A stretch of DNA of 64,000 nucleotides from Lachnospiraceae bacterium (GCA_017521985.1 JAFXAZ010000008.1:121867-185866), one strand, 5' to 3'; counted from the first letter of the stretch, positions 42,431-52,250 are shown. Program-made: numbers and translations. Notes: generated by a model not told the origin, from the letters alone.

Positions 42431-44191
42431 ATGAAGAGAAAGTTTTTGGCATCTGTATTAGCAGCAAGTATGTTAATGACCGTACTTACAGGCTGCGGGG
42501 ATACAGAGGTGAAATCAAGTGAAGTGGCAAGCGAAGTGCAGACTACTTCAGAAACAACAGCAACAGAAGTGGTTGCAGGATTTGAACATGACCCAATTTT
42601 AAATGAATTAGGCGTAGAACCAATTTCAAAAGAAACTGTGACTCTGACCATTGGTATTCGTCAGAATACTCTTGTTGAAAACTATGACACAAATAAGTTT
42701 ACCTTATGGTTGGAAGAAATGGCAAATGTAGATTTGCAATTTGTTGAGTTTCCAAATAATGAATTTGCTGACAAAATTCGTTTAATGGCAGCTGCTGGAG
42801 GTAGTGGTCTTCCGGATATCATAGTACATGGTTTAGATGATGCTACCGTATTTGAACTTGGTTCAAACGGAATAATTATCCCATTAGAGGATTATTATGA
42901 AAATTCCTCCGTTTACTACAAAGAAGGTTTTGAAAGAGTATTGAACGAACAAGGAGTAGACTTATATAAGTTTATTACATCCGCGGATGGACATATTTAT
43001 AACGTTCCTAAGTATAATGAAACTCTTACTAACCCTACTTATGCAAGAATTTGGGTATATCAGCCATGGTTGGATGCAGTTGGCATGAAGGCTGAAGATA
43101 TTGTTACCACAGATGATTTCTATAATATGTTAAATGCATTCAAGACACAGGATCCTAACGGAAACGGTAAGGCGGATGAAATTCCTGCTTTTTCTGGTGA
43201 TCTTAAGAATACGGGTAGTGCAGGTTGTGGATTTACTGATGCTATGATAAGTGCGTTTATACCATGTACCGCTATAAAGAGCCATTTGATTGCAACGGAT
43301 GGACAGCTTTCTGTTGCATACAATCAGGAAGCTTTTAAAGAGGGTATCAAATATTTGAATACTCTTTGTACAAATGGTTTGTATGACTCAGTATCTTTTA
43401 CTACATCCTCAGACAACTTTAAAACTATTATGAATAATGAAGGAGATCAGTTAGTGGGTTGTTTTGTGTCCTTGTCTCCATCTTTTATTCAGAAAACCCA
43501 TGGTTCCTATGGTAAATGGACTTTATTAGAGCCATTAACCGGTCCGGAGGGTGTATGTTCTACACCATATAAGCCTGATGTACCTACAAATGGTGCTTTC
43601 ATTACATTGAACTGTGAACATCCGGAATTAGCATTCAGAGTTTTAGATTTAATGGGTAAAGAAGACGTTGCAATTAGTTCTCGTTGGGGTATCGAAGGTG
43701 AAAACTGGAATTACATCAAAGACCTTACAGGTCCAGAATATGCTAATTATGATTTTAGCAAGACATTCTCTGGTTACCCAGTATATTTCTGTCAGACAAA
43801 CAATATCTGGAATGTTGTTCAGAACAATCATTGGCAAAATGTTAATCCTTCATTCAGAACAGCAGAGGTTATAGGTTCATATTATGCAGGTCTTGTTTCA
43901 AATCCAGTTGAGGGTGATTACAATCTCGAACTTGCAGCAAAGCTTCCTGCTTATGATGCTGCAAAACCTGCAGAACCAATAACAACAATTAAGTATTCAG
44001 CTGAAGTACAGGCAGAGGCAAATGAGCTTGCAAATGCGTTAGCTGAATATGTAAAAGAGAAGAAGGCTCAGTGGATTACCGGTGCAGCAGATGTGGAAGC
44101 AGAATGGGAAAATTACCTGAAGGAATTGGACAAGATTGGCTTACCGAGATATCTTGAACTGACTCAGGAAGCTTATGATAATATGAAATAA
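42431..44191 (+). CDS. Extracellular solute-binding lipoprotein (LplA/YtcQ type)
   Basis: A 586-aa lipoprotein. The signal peptide runs to 'MLMTVLTGCGDTE', with lipobox cysteine near residue 22, and a serine/threonine linker follows. The mature part shows family features such as 'LPDIIVHGLDDATVFELG', 'WLDAVGMKAEDIVTTDDFYN' and 'DPNGNGKADEIPAFSGD', the last resembling a calcium-binding loop. Large binding proteins of this type capture oligosaccharides for LplBC permeases. It is the likely entry point for the uronate oligomer degraded by the flanking enzymes. Confidence 0.88.
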   Translation: MKRKFLASVLAASMLMTVLTGCGDTEVKSSEVASEVQTTSETTATEVVAGFEHDPILNELGVEPISKETVTLTIGIRQNTLVENYDTNKFTLWLEEMANVDLQFVEFPNNEFADKIRLMAAAGGSGLPDIIVHGLDDATVFELGSNGIIIPLEDYYENSSVYYKEGFERVLNEQGVDLYKFITSADGHIYNVPKYNETLTNPTYARIWVYQPWLDAVGMKAEDIVTTDDFYNMLNAFKTQDPNGNGKADEIPAFSGDLKNTGSAGCGFTDAMISAFIPCTAIKSHLIATDGQLSVAYNQEAFKEGIKYLNTLCTNGLYDSVSFTTSSDNFKTIMNNEGDQLVGCFVSLSPSFIQKTHGSYGKWTLLEPLTGPEGVCSTPYKPDVPTNGAFITLNCEHPELAFRVLDLMGKEDVAISSRWGIEGENWNYIKDLTGPEYANYDFSKTFSGYPVYFCQTNNIWNVVQNNHWQNVNPSFRTAEVIGSYYAGLVSNPVEGDYNLELAAKLPAYDAAKPAEPITTIKYSAEVQAEANELANALAEYVKEKKAQWITGAADVEAEWENYLKELDKIGLPRYLELTQEAYDNMK

Positions 44192-44213
44192 GCAAAGATA
44201 AATAGTTGACTTT

Positions 44214-44260
44214 AGTTGGGAGCTTTGCGCCGGATTTCAGCTGGTACATTGCTCCCAGCT
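44214..44260 (+). other. Hairpin between binding protein and permease genes
   Basis: Ten-base stem AGTTGGGAGC / GCTCCCAGCT (one G-T pair) with no T-run. Such elements usually let the binding protein be made in excess over the permeases. Confidence 0.55.
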
Positions 44261-44279
44261 TATTAAATCGAGGTTTTTT

Positions 44280-45215
44280 ATGAAGAAATTAAATAAAAAC
44301 TATTATAAAAGTTTGGGCAAAAGAATATATCGGGGCAGACAGCTTTATTTATTACTTGCTCTGCCACTTATTTATATGGTGGTGTTTTCATATGTTCCTA
44401 TGTTTGGCCTTCAGATCGCTTTTAAGCATTATACTTTTAAGGGCGGTATTTGGGGCAGTGACTGGGTAGGTCTTAAAAATTTTATAAAGTTTTTTGGAGA
44501 CCGAAATTTTAGTACTACACTGATTAATACCTTGCGCGTTAGTCTTTATTCTTTGGTGGTAGGTACGTTTGTTCCAATCTTTTTGGCTTTGGCACTGAAC
44601 TGTTTAAACCATAATGGCATCAAAAAAACAGTGCAGACATTGACCTATATACCTCACTTTATTTCCGTAGTTGTATTAATTGGTATGATGACACAGATGT
44701 TTAATCCTATTGTAGGTATATATGGTAATATCGTGCAGGCAATTACAGGACATAGAGCAGTGGATATTTTAGGTATACCAAAGGCATTTCCACATTTGTA
44801 TGTATGGAGTGGTGTATGGCAGAATGCCGGCTTTAACTCTATTATATATATTGCGGCATTGGCGGGAAGTGACCAGGACTTACACGAAGCGGCACAAATT
44901 GACGGTGCGACCAGACTGCAGCGAGTTCGCTATATTGACATTCCGACCATTATTCCGACAGCGATTATTTTGCTGATTTTAAATGCCGGAAAAGTCATGA
45001 CCGTTGGTTTTGAAAAAGTATTCTTGCTTCAGAACTCCTTAAATATAAATTACAGTGAAGTAATTTCCACATATGTATATAAGCAAGCTTTCGGAAGCGG
45101 TTCTAATTTCTCTTATTCTACCGCTATTGGTATGTTTAACTCAGTAGTTAATCTTATACTGATTACATCGGTAAATAAAATATCCAAAAAAGTCAGTGAC
45201 AGCAGTTTGTGGTAG
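44280..45215 (+). CDS. ABC permease, LplB type
   Basis: A 311-aa permease with six membrane helices, starting 'LYLLLALPLIYMVVFSYVPM'. The EAA loop 'EAAQIDGATRLQRVRYIDIP' near residue 205 contacts the ATPase. N-terminal 'YVPMFGLQIAFKHY' is characteristic of LplB/YtcP-partner permeases of polysaccharide importers. It forms a heterodimer with the next gene product. No ATPase gene adjoins; a shared MsmX-type ATPase elsewhere is expected. Confidence 0.9.
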   Translation: MKKLNKNYYKSLGKRIYRGRQLYLLLALPLIYMVVFSYVPMFGLQIAFKHYTFKGGIWGSDWVGLKNFIKFFGDRNFSTTLINTLRVSLYSLVVGTFVPIFLALALNCLNHNGIKKTVQTLTYIPHFISVVVLIGMMTQMFNPIVGIYGNIVQAITGHRAVDILGIPKAFPHLYVWSGVWQNAGFNSIIYIAALAGSDQDLHEAAQIDGATRLQRVRYIDIPTIIPTAIILLILNAGKVMTVGFEKVFLLQNSLNINYSEVISTYVYKQAFGSGSNFSYSTAIGMFNSVVNLILITSVNKISKKVSDSSLW

Positions 45216-45227
45216 GAGGTAAAAGAG

Positions 45228-46124
45228 ATGGCAAAAGCAAAAAAAGTAAAACGTTCAGGCGCAGATCAGAGACTTGAAATATGTCTGATTATAATTATGT
45301 CTATTATTGGTGTAATTATGTTATATCCTTTGTTAATTGTAGTTTCCACATCCTTTTCTTCTGCTTCCGCTGTAATAAGTGGTAAAGTGTGGCTTTTTCC
45401 GGTAGACTTTTCTCTTGAAGGCTACAAGGCGGTATTTAGAACAAACGATGTATTGATTGGTTACCGAAACTCTTTATTTTACATGGTAGTCGGTACTGTT
45501 ATAAATCTATTCATGACATTAATTACAGCTTATCCCCTTTCCAGAGATGATTTAGTGGGACAGGGAATCATTATGAAATTATTTACCTTTACCATGATTT
45601 TTGGTGGTGGTATGATTCCAAACTACTTATTAATGAAGGATTTAGGGTTGTTGAACACTGTATGGGTAATGCTTATTCCGGGTGCGATATCCGTGTATAA
45701 TATGATTATCACCAGAACCTTTATAAAGAGCAACATCCCGAAGGAAATGCTGGAAGCAGCGCAGATTGATGGCTGCAGTGATATTCAGTATTTTATCAAA
45801 ATGGTATTGCCATTGTCCGGTGCGGTAATTGCGGTAATCACACTTTATTATGCAATCGGACATTGGAATGCGTATTTTAGTGCATTTATGTATTTGAATG
45901 ACAAAGAACTTTATCCATTACAGATTTTCTTAAAGAACATCCTGGTAAGTAATCAAGTAGAAGCAGATATGATTGTAGATGAACAGGTACAGTCAGTTGA
46001 AGGTATTGCAGAAGTATTGAAATATTCTTTGATTGTTGTAGCTGTAGTGCCTGTTATGATTATTTATCCTTTTGTACAGAAACATTTTGTAAAGGGTGTT
46101 ATGATTGGTGCTGTAAAGGGTTAA
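45228..46124 (+). CDS. ABC permease, LplC type
   Basis: A 298-aa permease with six helices and the EAA loop 'EAAQIDGCSDIQYFIKMVLP' near residue 185. 'FGGGMIPNYLLMKDLGLLNT' and the end 'YPFVQKHFVKGVMIGAVKG' are signatures of LplC/YtcP. It starts 12 bases after the LplB-type gene and is certainly its partner. Confidence 0.92.
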   Translation: MAKAKKVKRSGADQRLEICLIIIMSIIGVIMLYPLLIVVSTSFSSASAVISGKVWLFPVDFSLEGYKAVFRTNDVLIGYRNSLFYMVVGTVINLFMTLITAYPLSRDDLVGQGIIMKLFTFTMIFGGGMIPNYLLMKDLGLLNTVWVMLIPGAISVYNMIITRTFIKSNIPKEMLEAAQIDGCSDIQYFIKMVLPLSGAVIAVITLYYAIGHWNAYFSAFMYLNDKELYPLQIFLKNILVSNQVEADMIVDEQVQSVEGIAEVLKYSLIVVAVVPVMIIYPFVQKHFVKGVMIGAVKG

Positions 46125-46167
46125 CAGGATGCATGAATACATAATAATAAGAGGAATAGAACATTTA

Positions 46168-46194
46168 CTGCAGGCACCGGAGGGCTGCCTGCAG
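46168..46194 (+). other. Perfect intercistronic hairpin before the third heparinase-type gene
   Basis: CTGCAGGCA / TGCCTGCAG with a nine-base loop and no T-run, in the 125-base gap after the permease genes. It could act as an mRNA stability or processing element. Confidence 0.5.
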
Positions 46195-46249
46195 AAGTAT
46201 TTGGTGTGGGGCAAGTTGTCCGACGCCTGTTTAGCATATCGGGTGATGT

Positions 46250-48247
46250 ATGAGTTATTTTATCAAAGAAAAAGAGTTTGCAAGATTTAAAAATCGTGTT
46301 CCGGGAAGTTTGCCGGACCGATTATATAATATTTTAAAAGAGCGTACTTACTATAATACTCGTGAGGAAAAACTGGTACAATCTACCGATACTCAGGAGT
46401 GGTATCACCTGGTATGGGAAAGAATGTCCGATGCTAGTTTTGTATACTACGTAGAGAAAGATGAAAAGCTGGGAAAATGGGTGCATGATCGTACCATGGA
46501 AATCGTTCGAATGCCGATTGATGACTGGTATGGACCATGGTTTCGTATTAACTTAAGACGTCGAAAGGCTGGAAGTTTGGAGACCGGACATATCGCATTA
46601 GGTGTATGTGAAGCGTATGAAAATGCCAGAGATGTATTTACGGAGGAAGAACAGCAGGAAATCAGAATAGCACTGTATGAGAAAGGTCTTGTACTTTGTC
46701 GTAATTTTTTAGATGAAATTTACCCGGGGAAAAATCGTTCTAACTGGTTTATGGTGCTGTTAAACGGTTATGGAACCACAGCTGTGGTATTAGATGAAAA
46801 AGAAGAAGTGGAACATGCAAAGGAGTTGTTCCATCGATTTGCAGCTTTTTATAACAAAGATTCGTACGGAGAATCTGTGCAGTATTCCAATTATGCAAGC
46901 TTGCATTTATCCTTCCTGGCAGAAATTATTATTCGAAGCGGTTATGCAAAACCAGAGGAATTGCCGCTTTCTTGCTATGGAAATTTGATGGCGTGGTATG
47001 CAGCCAGTATCCAGCGTATGAAATATGCGGAAACTTTTGACTGCGTAGTACCTAGAACCTTTGCCTTTGGTGACTCGTCAAACTTGTTTAGACCTACCGG
47101 CAATGTACTGGCTCATGTGGCAGTACATTTAAAAGAAAGCATGCCCAAAAGTGCCGGATTGGCAACGTGGCTGTTTGAAACGGTTTATGGCAAGGAAGAA
47201 AACATGCCGGACGAGCTTGCAACCTTTGGGTTTGTGAACCAGTTTGCTTATCACAGTATTTTGATGTATGAGGATATGGCAAGTCCGCTTTCTCCAAAAG
47301 AGGCAGAATTACCGTTGAATATGAGGTTTGACATTGGTCATATTTTGATTCGTGATAAATGGGAAGAGCCGGATATGGCTATGGCAATTGCTGCCGGTTA
47401 TGAACCGCTTGGTGTAAGTGCGCATAGACATTTAGACCAGAACAGCTTCCAGCTTAGTATCGGACAGGAACGAATGTTGATTGATCCGGGACATTGTTGT
47501 TATAGATTAGATACACAGGCTCGTTCTAAGGATGAAATTTCTCACAATACCATATCTATTCGTTATAAAGATGATTTTATAAAACAACGGCAAGTGATTC
47601 CGGAAGCAGGAAAGGGCGAAGTATCTGTTTATAACAAGCTTTTGGTAAATGAAACATTTCAGGATATGCAGGTTATTATTTCAGATGGTTCCGGCTTATA
47701 TGAAAGCCCGGTACAAAAAGCGGTCAGAATCTGGCTTGTACGCGTGCCGGATATCGTTGTGGTATGTGATTATGTGCAGGCAGAGGAACCGGTGGAATTC
47801 ATCACCAGATTGGTTGCAAATAACAGAGATAATAAATTAGTAATGGAAAGAAAAGGCAATGATTTCCTGACACTTACAAGAAAGGATTCTGTATTAGAAG
47901 TGCATCAAGCGTATAGTACCGCAGACGGAATGGAAGATGTAACAGGGCTTTCCTTTGACTGGACTTATTTGCATGACTATTATCATCCGCTTCCAAACCA
48001 GGATGGACAGGGAAAAGAAGGAAGTGCACTTACCTATGTATGGACCAGCGGATGTAAAGCAAGACAACATAAGCGCATACAGGTATTGATTGGACAGTGT
48101 AATACACAAAATCATGCATATGAAGTACAAACCAAGGACGATAAGTTATATGTAACATGCGATGAAACGGAAGTGCTTTCATTAATAATGTGTGCAGACC
48201 ATATCACGGTATGCCGTAAGGAAGAACTCCGGGAGTGGAGTTGGTAA
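46250..48247 (+). CDS. Heparinase II/III-type protein (665 aa)
   Basis: A cytoplasmic protein (no signal peptide). The toroid covers residues about 90-330 ('NRSNWFMVLLNGYGTTAVVL'). The C-terminal beta domain has 'SAHRHLDQNSFQLSIGQERM' and 'LIDPGHCCYR', the H-x-H-x-D block of the heparinase II/III superfamily. It is placed after the importer genes and before the AraC sensor. It is only distantly similar to the two other family members in the locus, which suggests division of labour between linkages or end types. Lyase activity is inferred from the family. Confidence 0.72.
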   Translation: MSYFIKEKEFARFKNRVPGSLPDRLYNILKERTYYNTREEKLVQSTDTQEWYHLVWERMSDASFVYYVEKDEKLGKWVHDRTMEIVRMPIDDWYGPWFRINLRRRKAGSLETGHIALGVCEAYENARDVFTEEEQQEIRIALYEKGLVLCRNFLDEIYPGKNRSNWFMVLLNGYGTTAVVLDEKEEVEHAKELFHRFAAFYNKDSYGESVQYSNYASLHLSFLAEIIIRSGYAKPEELPLSCYGNLMAWYAASIQRMKYAETFDCVVPRTFAFGDSSNLFRPTGNVLAHVAVHLKESMPKSAGLATWLFETVYGKEENMPDELATFGFVNQFAYHSILMYEDMASPLSPKEAELPLNMRFDIGHILIRDKWEEPDMAMAIAAGYEPLGVSAHRHLDQNSFQLSIGQERMLIDPGHCCYRLDTQARSKDEISHNTISIRYKDDFIKQRQVIPEAGKGEVSVYNKLLVNETFQDMQVIISDGSGLYESPVQKAVRIWLVRVPDIVVVCDYVQAEEPVEFITRLVANNRDNKLVMERKGNDFLTLTRKDSVLEVHQAYSTADGMEDVTGLSFDWTYLHDYYHPLPNQDGQGKEGSALTYVWTSGCKARQHKRIQVLIGQCNTQNHAYEVQTKDDKLYVTCDETEVLSLIMCADHITVCRKEELREWSW

Positions 48248-48340
48248 AATGTGACAAAAGTATTTGGGGGCATTTTTACACAAACCAGTCAAGATATGGT
48301 AGTATAAATTAGGATACAAAGCAGAGAGAGGATATGTCAT

Positions 48341-50383
48341 ATGAAAAAAATGAGTGAAATAATAAAGAAAAATGAATCGCTGTTTTATTTTTGGCGAGGA
48401 TATTTATTGTTTGGTATTCTTATGTTGTGCTGTATTCTCCCGTTGATTATTCGTACCTTCTTTTTATTGGAAGAAAACGTGCGTACCAATACATATAAGA
48501 ATGTGGAAAAAGGAATGGACATTCTTGATAATGAGATTTCCGTACTGAATAATGTGATATTGGATATTCGTTCCCACAAATATTTCCCTTATATACGTTC
48601 CTTGGGGAACGAAAGAAAGTCCAGTGATTATTATGCTTTTCTGGAAATGAAGCAAAAGCTTATGGATACAACCAGATATCTTTCTTTTTCTAGAGACAGT
48701 ATGTTGTATTTTCCTGAAAATATCATTTTTTTAAACGATGATGTATATGTAATTGAGGCACAGAACTCCAGCGAAAGACTATTTCCGGAGACCTATGGAA
48801 CGTTGGAGGAGTGGTTTGATGTGCTGGACGATGGTAACTATACCCATGAATTCTTAAAGGCAGATACATATCATGATTCTGGTTATGGGGAGTTTTTAGG
48901 AATTGCTTATGTACATTCTTATTCCTATAATAATCAGAAGGAAAATCCCTTGTTTGTTGCGATCTTTCCGATACAGTCATTGATAGAATTGTGGCGATTG
49001 CAGGATTTACAGGAAATTGCGAGTATTACTATATATAACGGAAATGATGAAATTCTTTTTATAGATGATAATAACAAAGATGGGAATTCCACGGATATTA
49101 TAGTAAACAGTAAGAAGGCTCAATTATCTGTAAAGGTCAGCATTCCTAATAGCTATTTTGTCAGCCAGCTTTCAGAGTTGTTTGTATTAATTATCTTATA
49201 TCTGGTTGGCTTTGTATTGATTGCCATTGTGGTGTCGGTGCGTATGGCCTACCGTAATATGGAAAAACATACGGCACTTAATAAAGAAATTTCTCACTGG
49301 ATGCTTCGTGAGCAGATATTAAATGGGCTGGATGGAAAACAAAAAGAAGAATTTAAAGAACGATATCGCAATCATCCGAATCCATATCGAATGGCAATTA
49401 TTCATGTATCTAATACAGAGTGGAGCATTCATGCAACGGAAGTAAAAGAGGTTTTAACAGCACATGGAGTAGAGTACTGGTTCTTTTCAAGGGTAAAACC
49501 AAATCTTTTTGTACTACTCAGCACATTTGGCGCAGATAGCGAGAAGTTTAGACAGCAGTTGGAACAGTTTAGAACGAATGTAAATCAGAAGTGGAATTGT
49601 GATTGCTTAATTTCAGCCAGTCAGCCGCAAAATTCTTTGGAAGAATTAAAAGAGTTATATCAGCTGGTACTCAGTAATATGAAATGTTTTTCTGAAAAGA
49701 AACTGCTGTTTCAAGAAGATGTAGAGGCCTTTGAGCAGAATGATTTCAAGAAACTGAATGTATTGGAGAACATTCGCCTTACAGATATGGTTTTAAGTGG
49801 TAATGAGAATGCAGCAGTTAACTTGATTCGTAATCAGTGGAATACGGTAAAAAGGGTTCGTACAGATGCTGCATTAAAACAGCTATTCTTTATGCAGTCA
49901 ACGGTACTGACCAGTGTTGCATCCAGATTAGACTATGATATAGCTTCCTTAAATTTTTCTTTTGATGACAGCGTATCTGCGATTGAAGAAAAAATGGTCG
50001 GTGTAACTATAGAGCTGTGTGAACTGGTACAGAAAAAGAAAGAAGCCGAAAAGAATGATGTTCCAAGGCGAATCATTGAGTTTATGAAGGAAAACTACAG
50101 TGACCCTGACTTTTACATGACCACTTTAGTTCAAGAATTCGGTCTCTCAGACAAGACGATTGCTAAACTGATAAAAGGTTACCAAAATATGACATTTTCT
50201 GAATATCTGGAAGAGTTACGCTTGGAGAAAGCATTAAGACTTTTGGACAATCCGGAAAATAATATAAGGTTCGTAGCAAGTGCCAGTGGATTTAGCTCAG
50301 AAAATACGTTCTTCAAGGTATTTAAGCGAAAATTTGGTATTTCTCCAAGTAACTATCGAAGTAATAAACAAAATTTGACCTAA
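48341..50383 (+). CDS. Membrane-anchored AraC-family sensor-regulator (YesN/YtdP-like)
   Basis: A 680-aa one-component sensor. It has a membrane helix at residues about 21-44 ('YLLFGILMLCCILPLIIRTF'), an extracellular sensing domain (about 45-275), a second helix near 280-303 ('LFVLIILYLVGFVLIAIVV'), a degenerate linker region, then an AraC helix-turn-helix pair at about 575-675 ('LVQEFGLSDKTIAKLIKGYQ', 'ASGFSSENTFFKVFKRKFGI', 'SPSNYR'). Proteins of this build sense extracellular oligosaccharides and activate neighbouring Lpl transporters and glycan operons. It likely controls the two duplicated promoters. Its stop overlaps the convergent AraC gene by four bases. Confidence 0.88.
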   Translation: MKKMSEIIKKNESLFYFWRGYLLFGILMLCCILPLIIRTFFLLEENVRTNTYKNVEKGMDILDNEISVLNNVILDIRSHKYFPYIRSLGNERKSSDYYAFLEMKQKLMDTTRYLSFSRDSMLYFPENIIFLNDDVYVIEAQNSSERLFPETYGTLEEWFDVLDDGNYTHEFLKADTYHDSGYGEFLGIAYVHSYSYNNQKENPLFVAIFPIQSLIELWRLQDLQEIASITIYNGNDEILFIDDNNKDGNSTDIIVNSKKAQLSVKVSIPNSYFVSQLSELFVLIILYLVGFVLIAIVVSVRMAYRNMEKHTALNKEISHWMLREQILNGLDGKQKEEFKERYRNHPNPYRMAIIHVSNTEWSIHATEVKEVLTAHGVEYWFFSRVKPNLFVLLSTFGADSEKFRQQLEQFRTNVNQKWNCDCLISASQPQNSLEELKELYQLVLSNMKCFSEKKLLFQEDVEAFEQNDFKKLNVLENIRLTDMVLSGNENAAVNLIRNQWNTVKRVRTDAALKQLFFMQSTVLTSVASRLDYDIASLNFSFDDSVSAIEEKMVGVTIELCELVQKKKEAEKNDVPRRIIEFMKENYSDPDFYMTTLVQEFGLSDKTIAKLIKGYQNMTFSEYLEELRLEKALRLLDNPENNIRFVASASGFSSENTFFKVFKRKFGISPSNYRSNKQNLT

Positions 50384-51165
50384 CCTTTTCTTAAAATCTG
50401 AGACGGAGTACTTCCTGTCTTACGCTTAAATAAAGCACTAAAATAATAAATGTCATCGAAGCCGCTTAAATTAGCGGCTTCTGTTACGTTTACTTCACCG
50501 GATAATAACAAATCTCTTGCATTTTCAATTCGCAAATCCATAATGTACTGCATTGGTGCAGTACCGTATGCCTCATGGAATAGTCTTCGGAAATAAGAAG
50601 TACTTAAACCTATGGAAGCAGCCAGCTCTTCCACAGAAATATCATTTCTGAAATTGTCCTGAATCATTTTTCGCGCCTTTTCCAGCTTTTTAATATGCGG
50701 AACTTTGTGATATGGCATCTCTGATAAAATCATTTGATATAAAATTTCTGTAGTTAAATAATTGCATTTGATCTGATAAAGAGGGTTCTTTCCAATCCAT
50801 GCACCGGAAGCATCCAAAAATTTTTTGCGAATGGAATCATTCTTATTTTTTATAATCATAATGGATTTATTAAAATAATTGGCAGCTGCTTCATTGGTTT
50901 CCATACGAAAAAGAATAGTAATGAAGCTCCAAGGGTTTTCTGGATTTGTCTTTCCGGAACGCATGGCTTTTGGCGGGAAAACAACGATATCATCTTTTTT
51001 TACAATGTATTTGTGATTGTCAACCAAATATTCTGTTTCACCATCCAATACATAAACAACGGCATAGTATTCTTCATAAAACAAATTTTCAATATGCCAT
51101 CCGATAGTGGCTGAACGTTCAATTATACGACTGATTTCCGTAATTTTAAAATCGATATTTTTCAT
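50380..51165 (-). CDS. AraC-family regulator with cupin domain
   Basis: A 261-aa regulator. The N-terminal cupin-like domain ('EYYAVVYVLDGETEYLVDNH') is followed by the DNA-binding half with 'ISVEELAASIGLSTSYFRRL' and 'VNVTEAANLSGFDDIYYFSA', then 'GSTPSQILR'. It starts inside the stop of the LacI gene (ATGA overlap), so the two regulators are translated together. It probably serves the gal genes or the uronate locus on its other side. Confidence 0.87.
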   Translation of the reverse strand: MKNIDFKITEISRIIERSATIGWHIENLFYEEYYAVVYVLDGETEYLVDNHKYIVKKDDIVVFPPKAMRSGKTNPENPWSFITILFRMETNEAAANYFNKSIMIIKNKNDSIRKKFLDASGAWIGKNPLYQIKCNYLTTEILYQMILSEMPYHKVPHIKKLEKARKMIQDNFRNDISVEELAASIGLSTSYFRRLFHEAYGTAPMQYIMDLRIENARDLLLSGEVNVTEAANLSGFDDIYYFSALFKRKTGSTPSQILRKG

Positions 51166-52166
51166 TTGGAATTCTCCTTTTGCTTACAAGACTCCCTTTC
51201 CACCAGATAGCAAGGAAGCTTTGCTTTGAGTGGAGTGGAAATATTGAGACTCCGGGCGGTGTATATTAGGTTGGCGCCATGCTGTCCCATATCGTAGGCC
51301 GGAGCATGAATGGTGGTCAGGGCCGGAGTAATATAAGAACACATTTCAGAATCATTAAAGCCAATAATAGAAATGTCTTCAGGAACAGACAAATTATGTT
51401 CTTTAATCGCTTTGATGGCACCGAATGCAATGGCATCATTTGCGGTAAAAACCGCAGTAGGAAGCACTTGGTTTTGCAGCATACGTGTTGCCATTTCGTA
51501 ACCGGAAGCTGCAGAGAACTTTCCTTCGTATATCAGGGACTCATATTCAAGATGGTGATTCTGCATATAGGAAATATAGGCACTCTTACGTTCATTATGG
51601 AAGATTTCGCCGTTTTCTAAATACTCACAACCACCCAAATAAGCGATGCGTGTATGGCCCAATTTCACGAGATGGTTTAAGGCTGTTTCCACAGCCTGAT
51701 AAAAGTCCATGGACAAAGAGGTAATATTAAAATTATAAACCGGCATATCCAGAAAAACGATATTCGGACATATATCAATAAATTGCTGAATACTTGCCGG
51801 ACTGAACTTACCTACACAAATTAAACCATCAACATCCTTCAGATTATTTAAAGAGGACGGATCAGACAAAAATGCACGAGCAATGCTGATAGCGTGTTTT
51901 TGACAAAAGTCTTCAATTCCCTTTCTGGTCAGAAGATAGTAGTCATCCTGCAGCTCCTGTTCCGGAGAAAGCCAAAGCAATATTCCCATTTTGAAGTTTG
52001 ATTTATCTTTATTTGTTTTAGCGCGATAATGTAACTGCTTAGCAGTATCAAAAACTTTTTGTCGTGTCTCGGAAGATACGCTTAAGGTAGGGTCATTATT
52101 TAAAATGCGGGACACTGCACCGGGAGAAACACCGGCTTTTTGGGCAACATCTCTAATGGTAGCCAT
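51162..52166 (-). CDS. LacI-family repressor
   Basis: Start set at ATG 52166, which follows TTGGAGATT; the upstream ATG at 52178 overlaps that site. The 334-aa protein has the helix-turn-helix 'ATIRDVAQKAGVSPGAVSRI' with 'LNNDPTLSVSSETRQKVF', then a periplasmic-binding-protein-like sugar domain with 'NDAIAFGAIKAIKEHNLSVP' and 'EDISIIGFNDSEMCSYI'. It reads away from galK across a gap with matching half-sites. I infer autoregulation and control of galKMT by a galactose-related sugar. Confidence 0.88.
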   Translation of the reverse strand: MATIRDVAQKAGVSPGAVSRILNNDPTLSVSSETRQKVFDTAKQLHYRAKTNKDKSNFKMGILLWLSPEQELQDDYYLLTRKGIEDFCQKHAISIARAFLSDPSSLNNLKDVDGLICVGKFSPASIQQFIDICPNIVFLDMPVYNFNITSLSMDFYQAVETALNHLVKLGHTRIAYLGGCEYLENGEIFHNERKSAYISYMQNHHLEYESLIYEGKFSAASGYEMATRMLQNQVLPTAVFTANDAIAFGAIKAIKEHNLSVPEDISIIGFNDSEMCSYITPALTTIHAPAYDMGQHGANLIYTARSLNISTPLKAKLPCYLVERESCKQKENSK

Positions 52167-52184
52167 AATAATCTCCAATCAAAT

Positions 52185-52235
52185 TTGTTTACTAATGTTT
52201 ACTAGATTATAACACATATAAAACTATTTTGTCGA
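52185..52235 (-). promoter_or_regulatory. lacI-type gene promoter with tandem operator half-sites
   Basis: Minus strand TCGACA (52230-52235), 18 bases, TATAAT (52206-52211). Just downstream are tandem TTGTTTACTA (52185-52194) and ATGTTTACTA (52195-52204), matching half of the galK-side palindrome. Confidence 0.6.
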
Positions 52236-52250
52236 TATAAAATATATATC

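Noticed and set aside
44214-44260. Terminator ending the importer operon
   Set aside because: The stem is stable but no T-run follows, and the two permease genes clearly belong with the binding protein.
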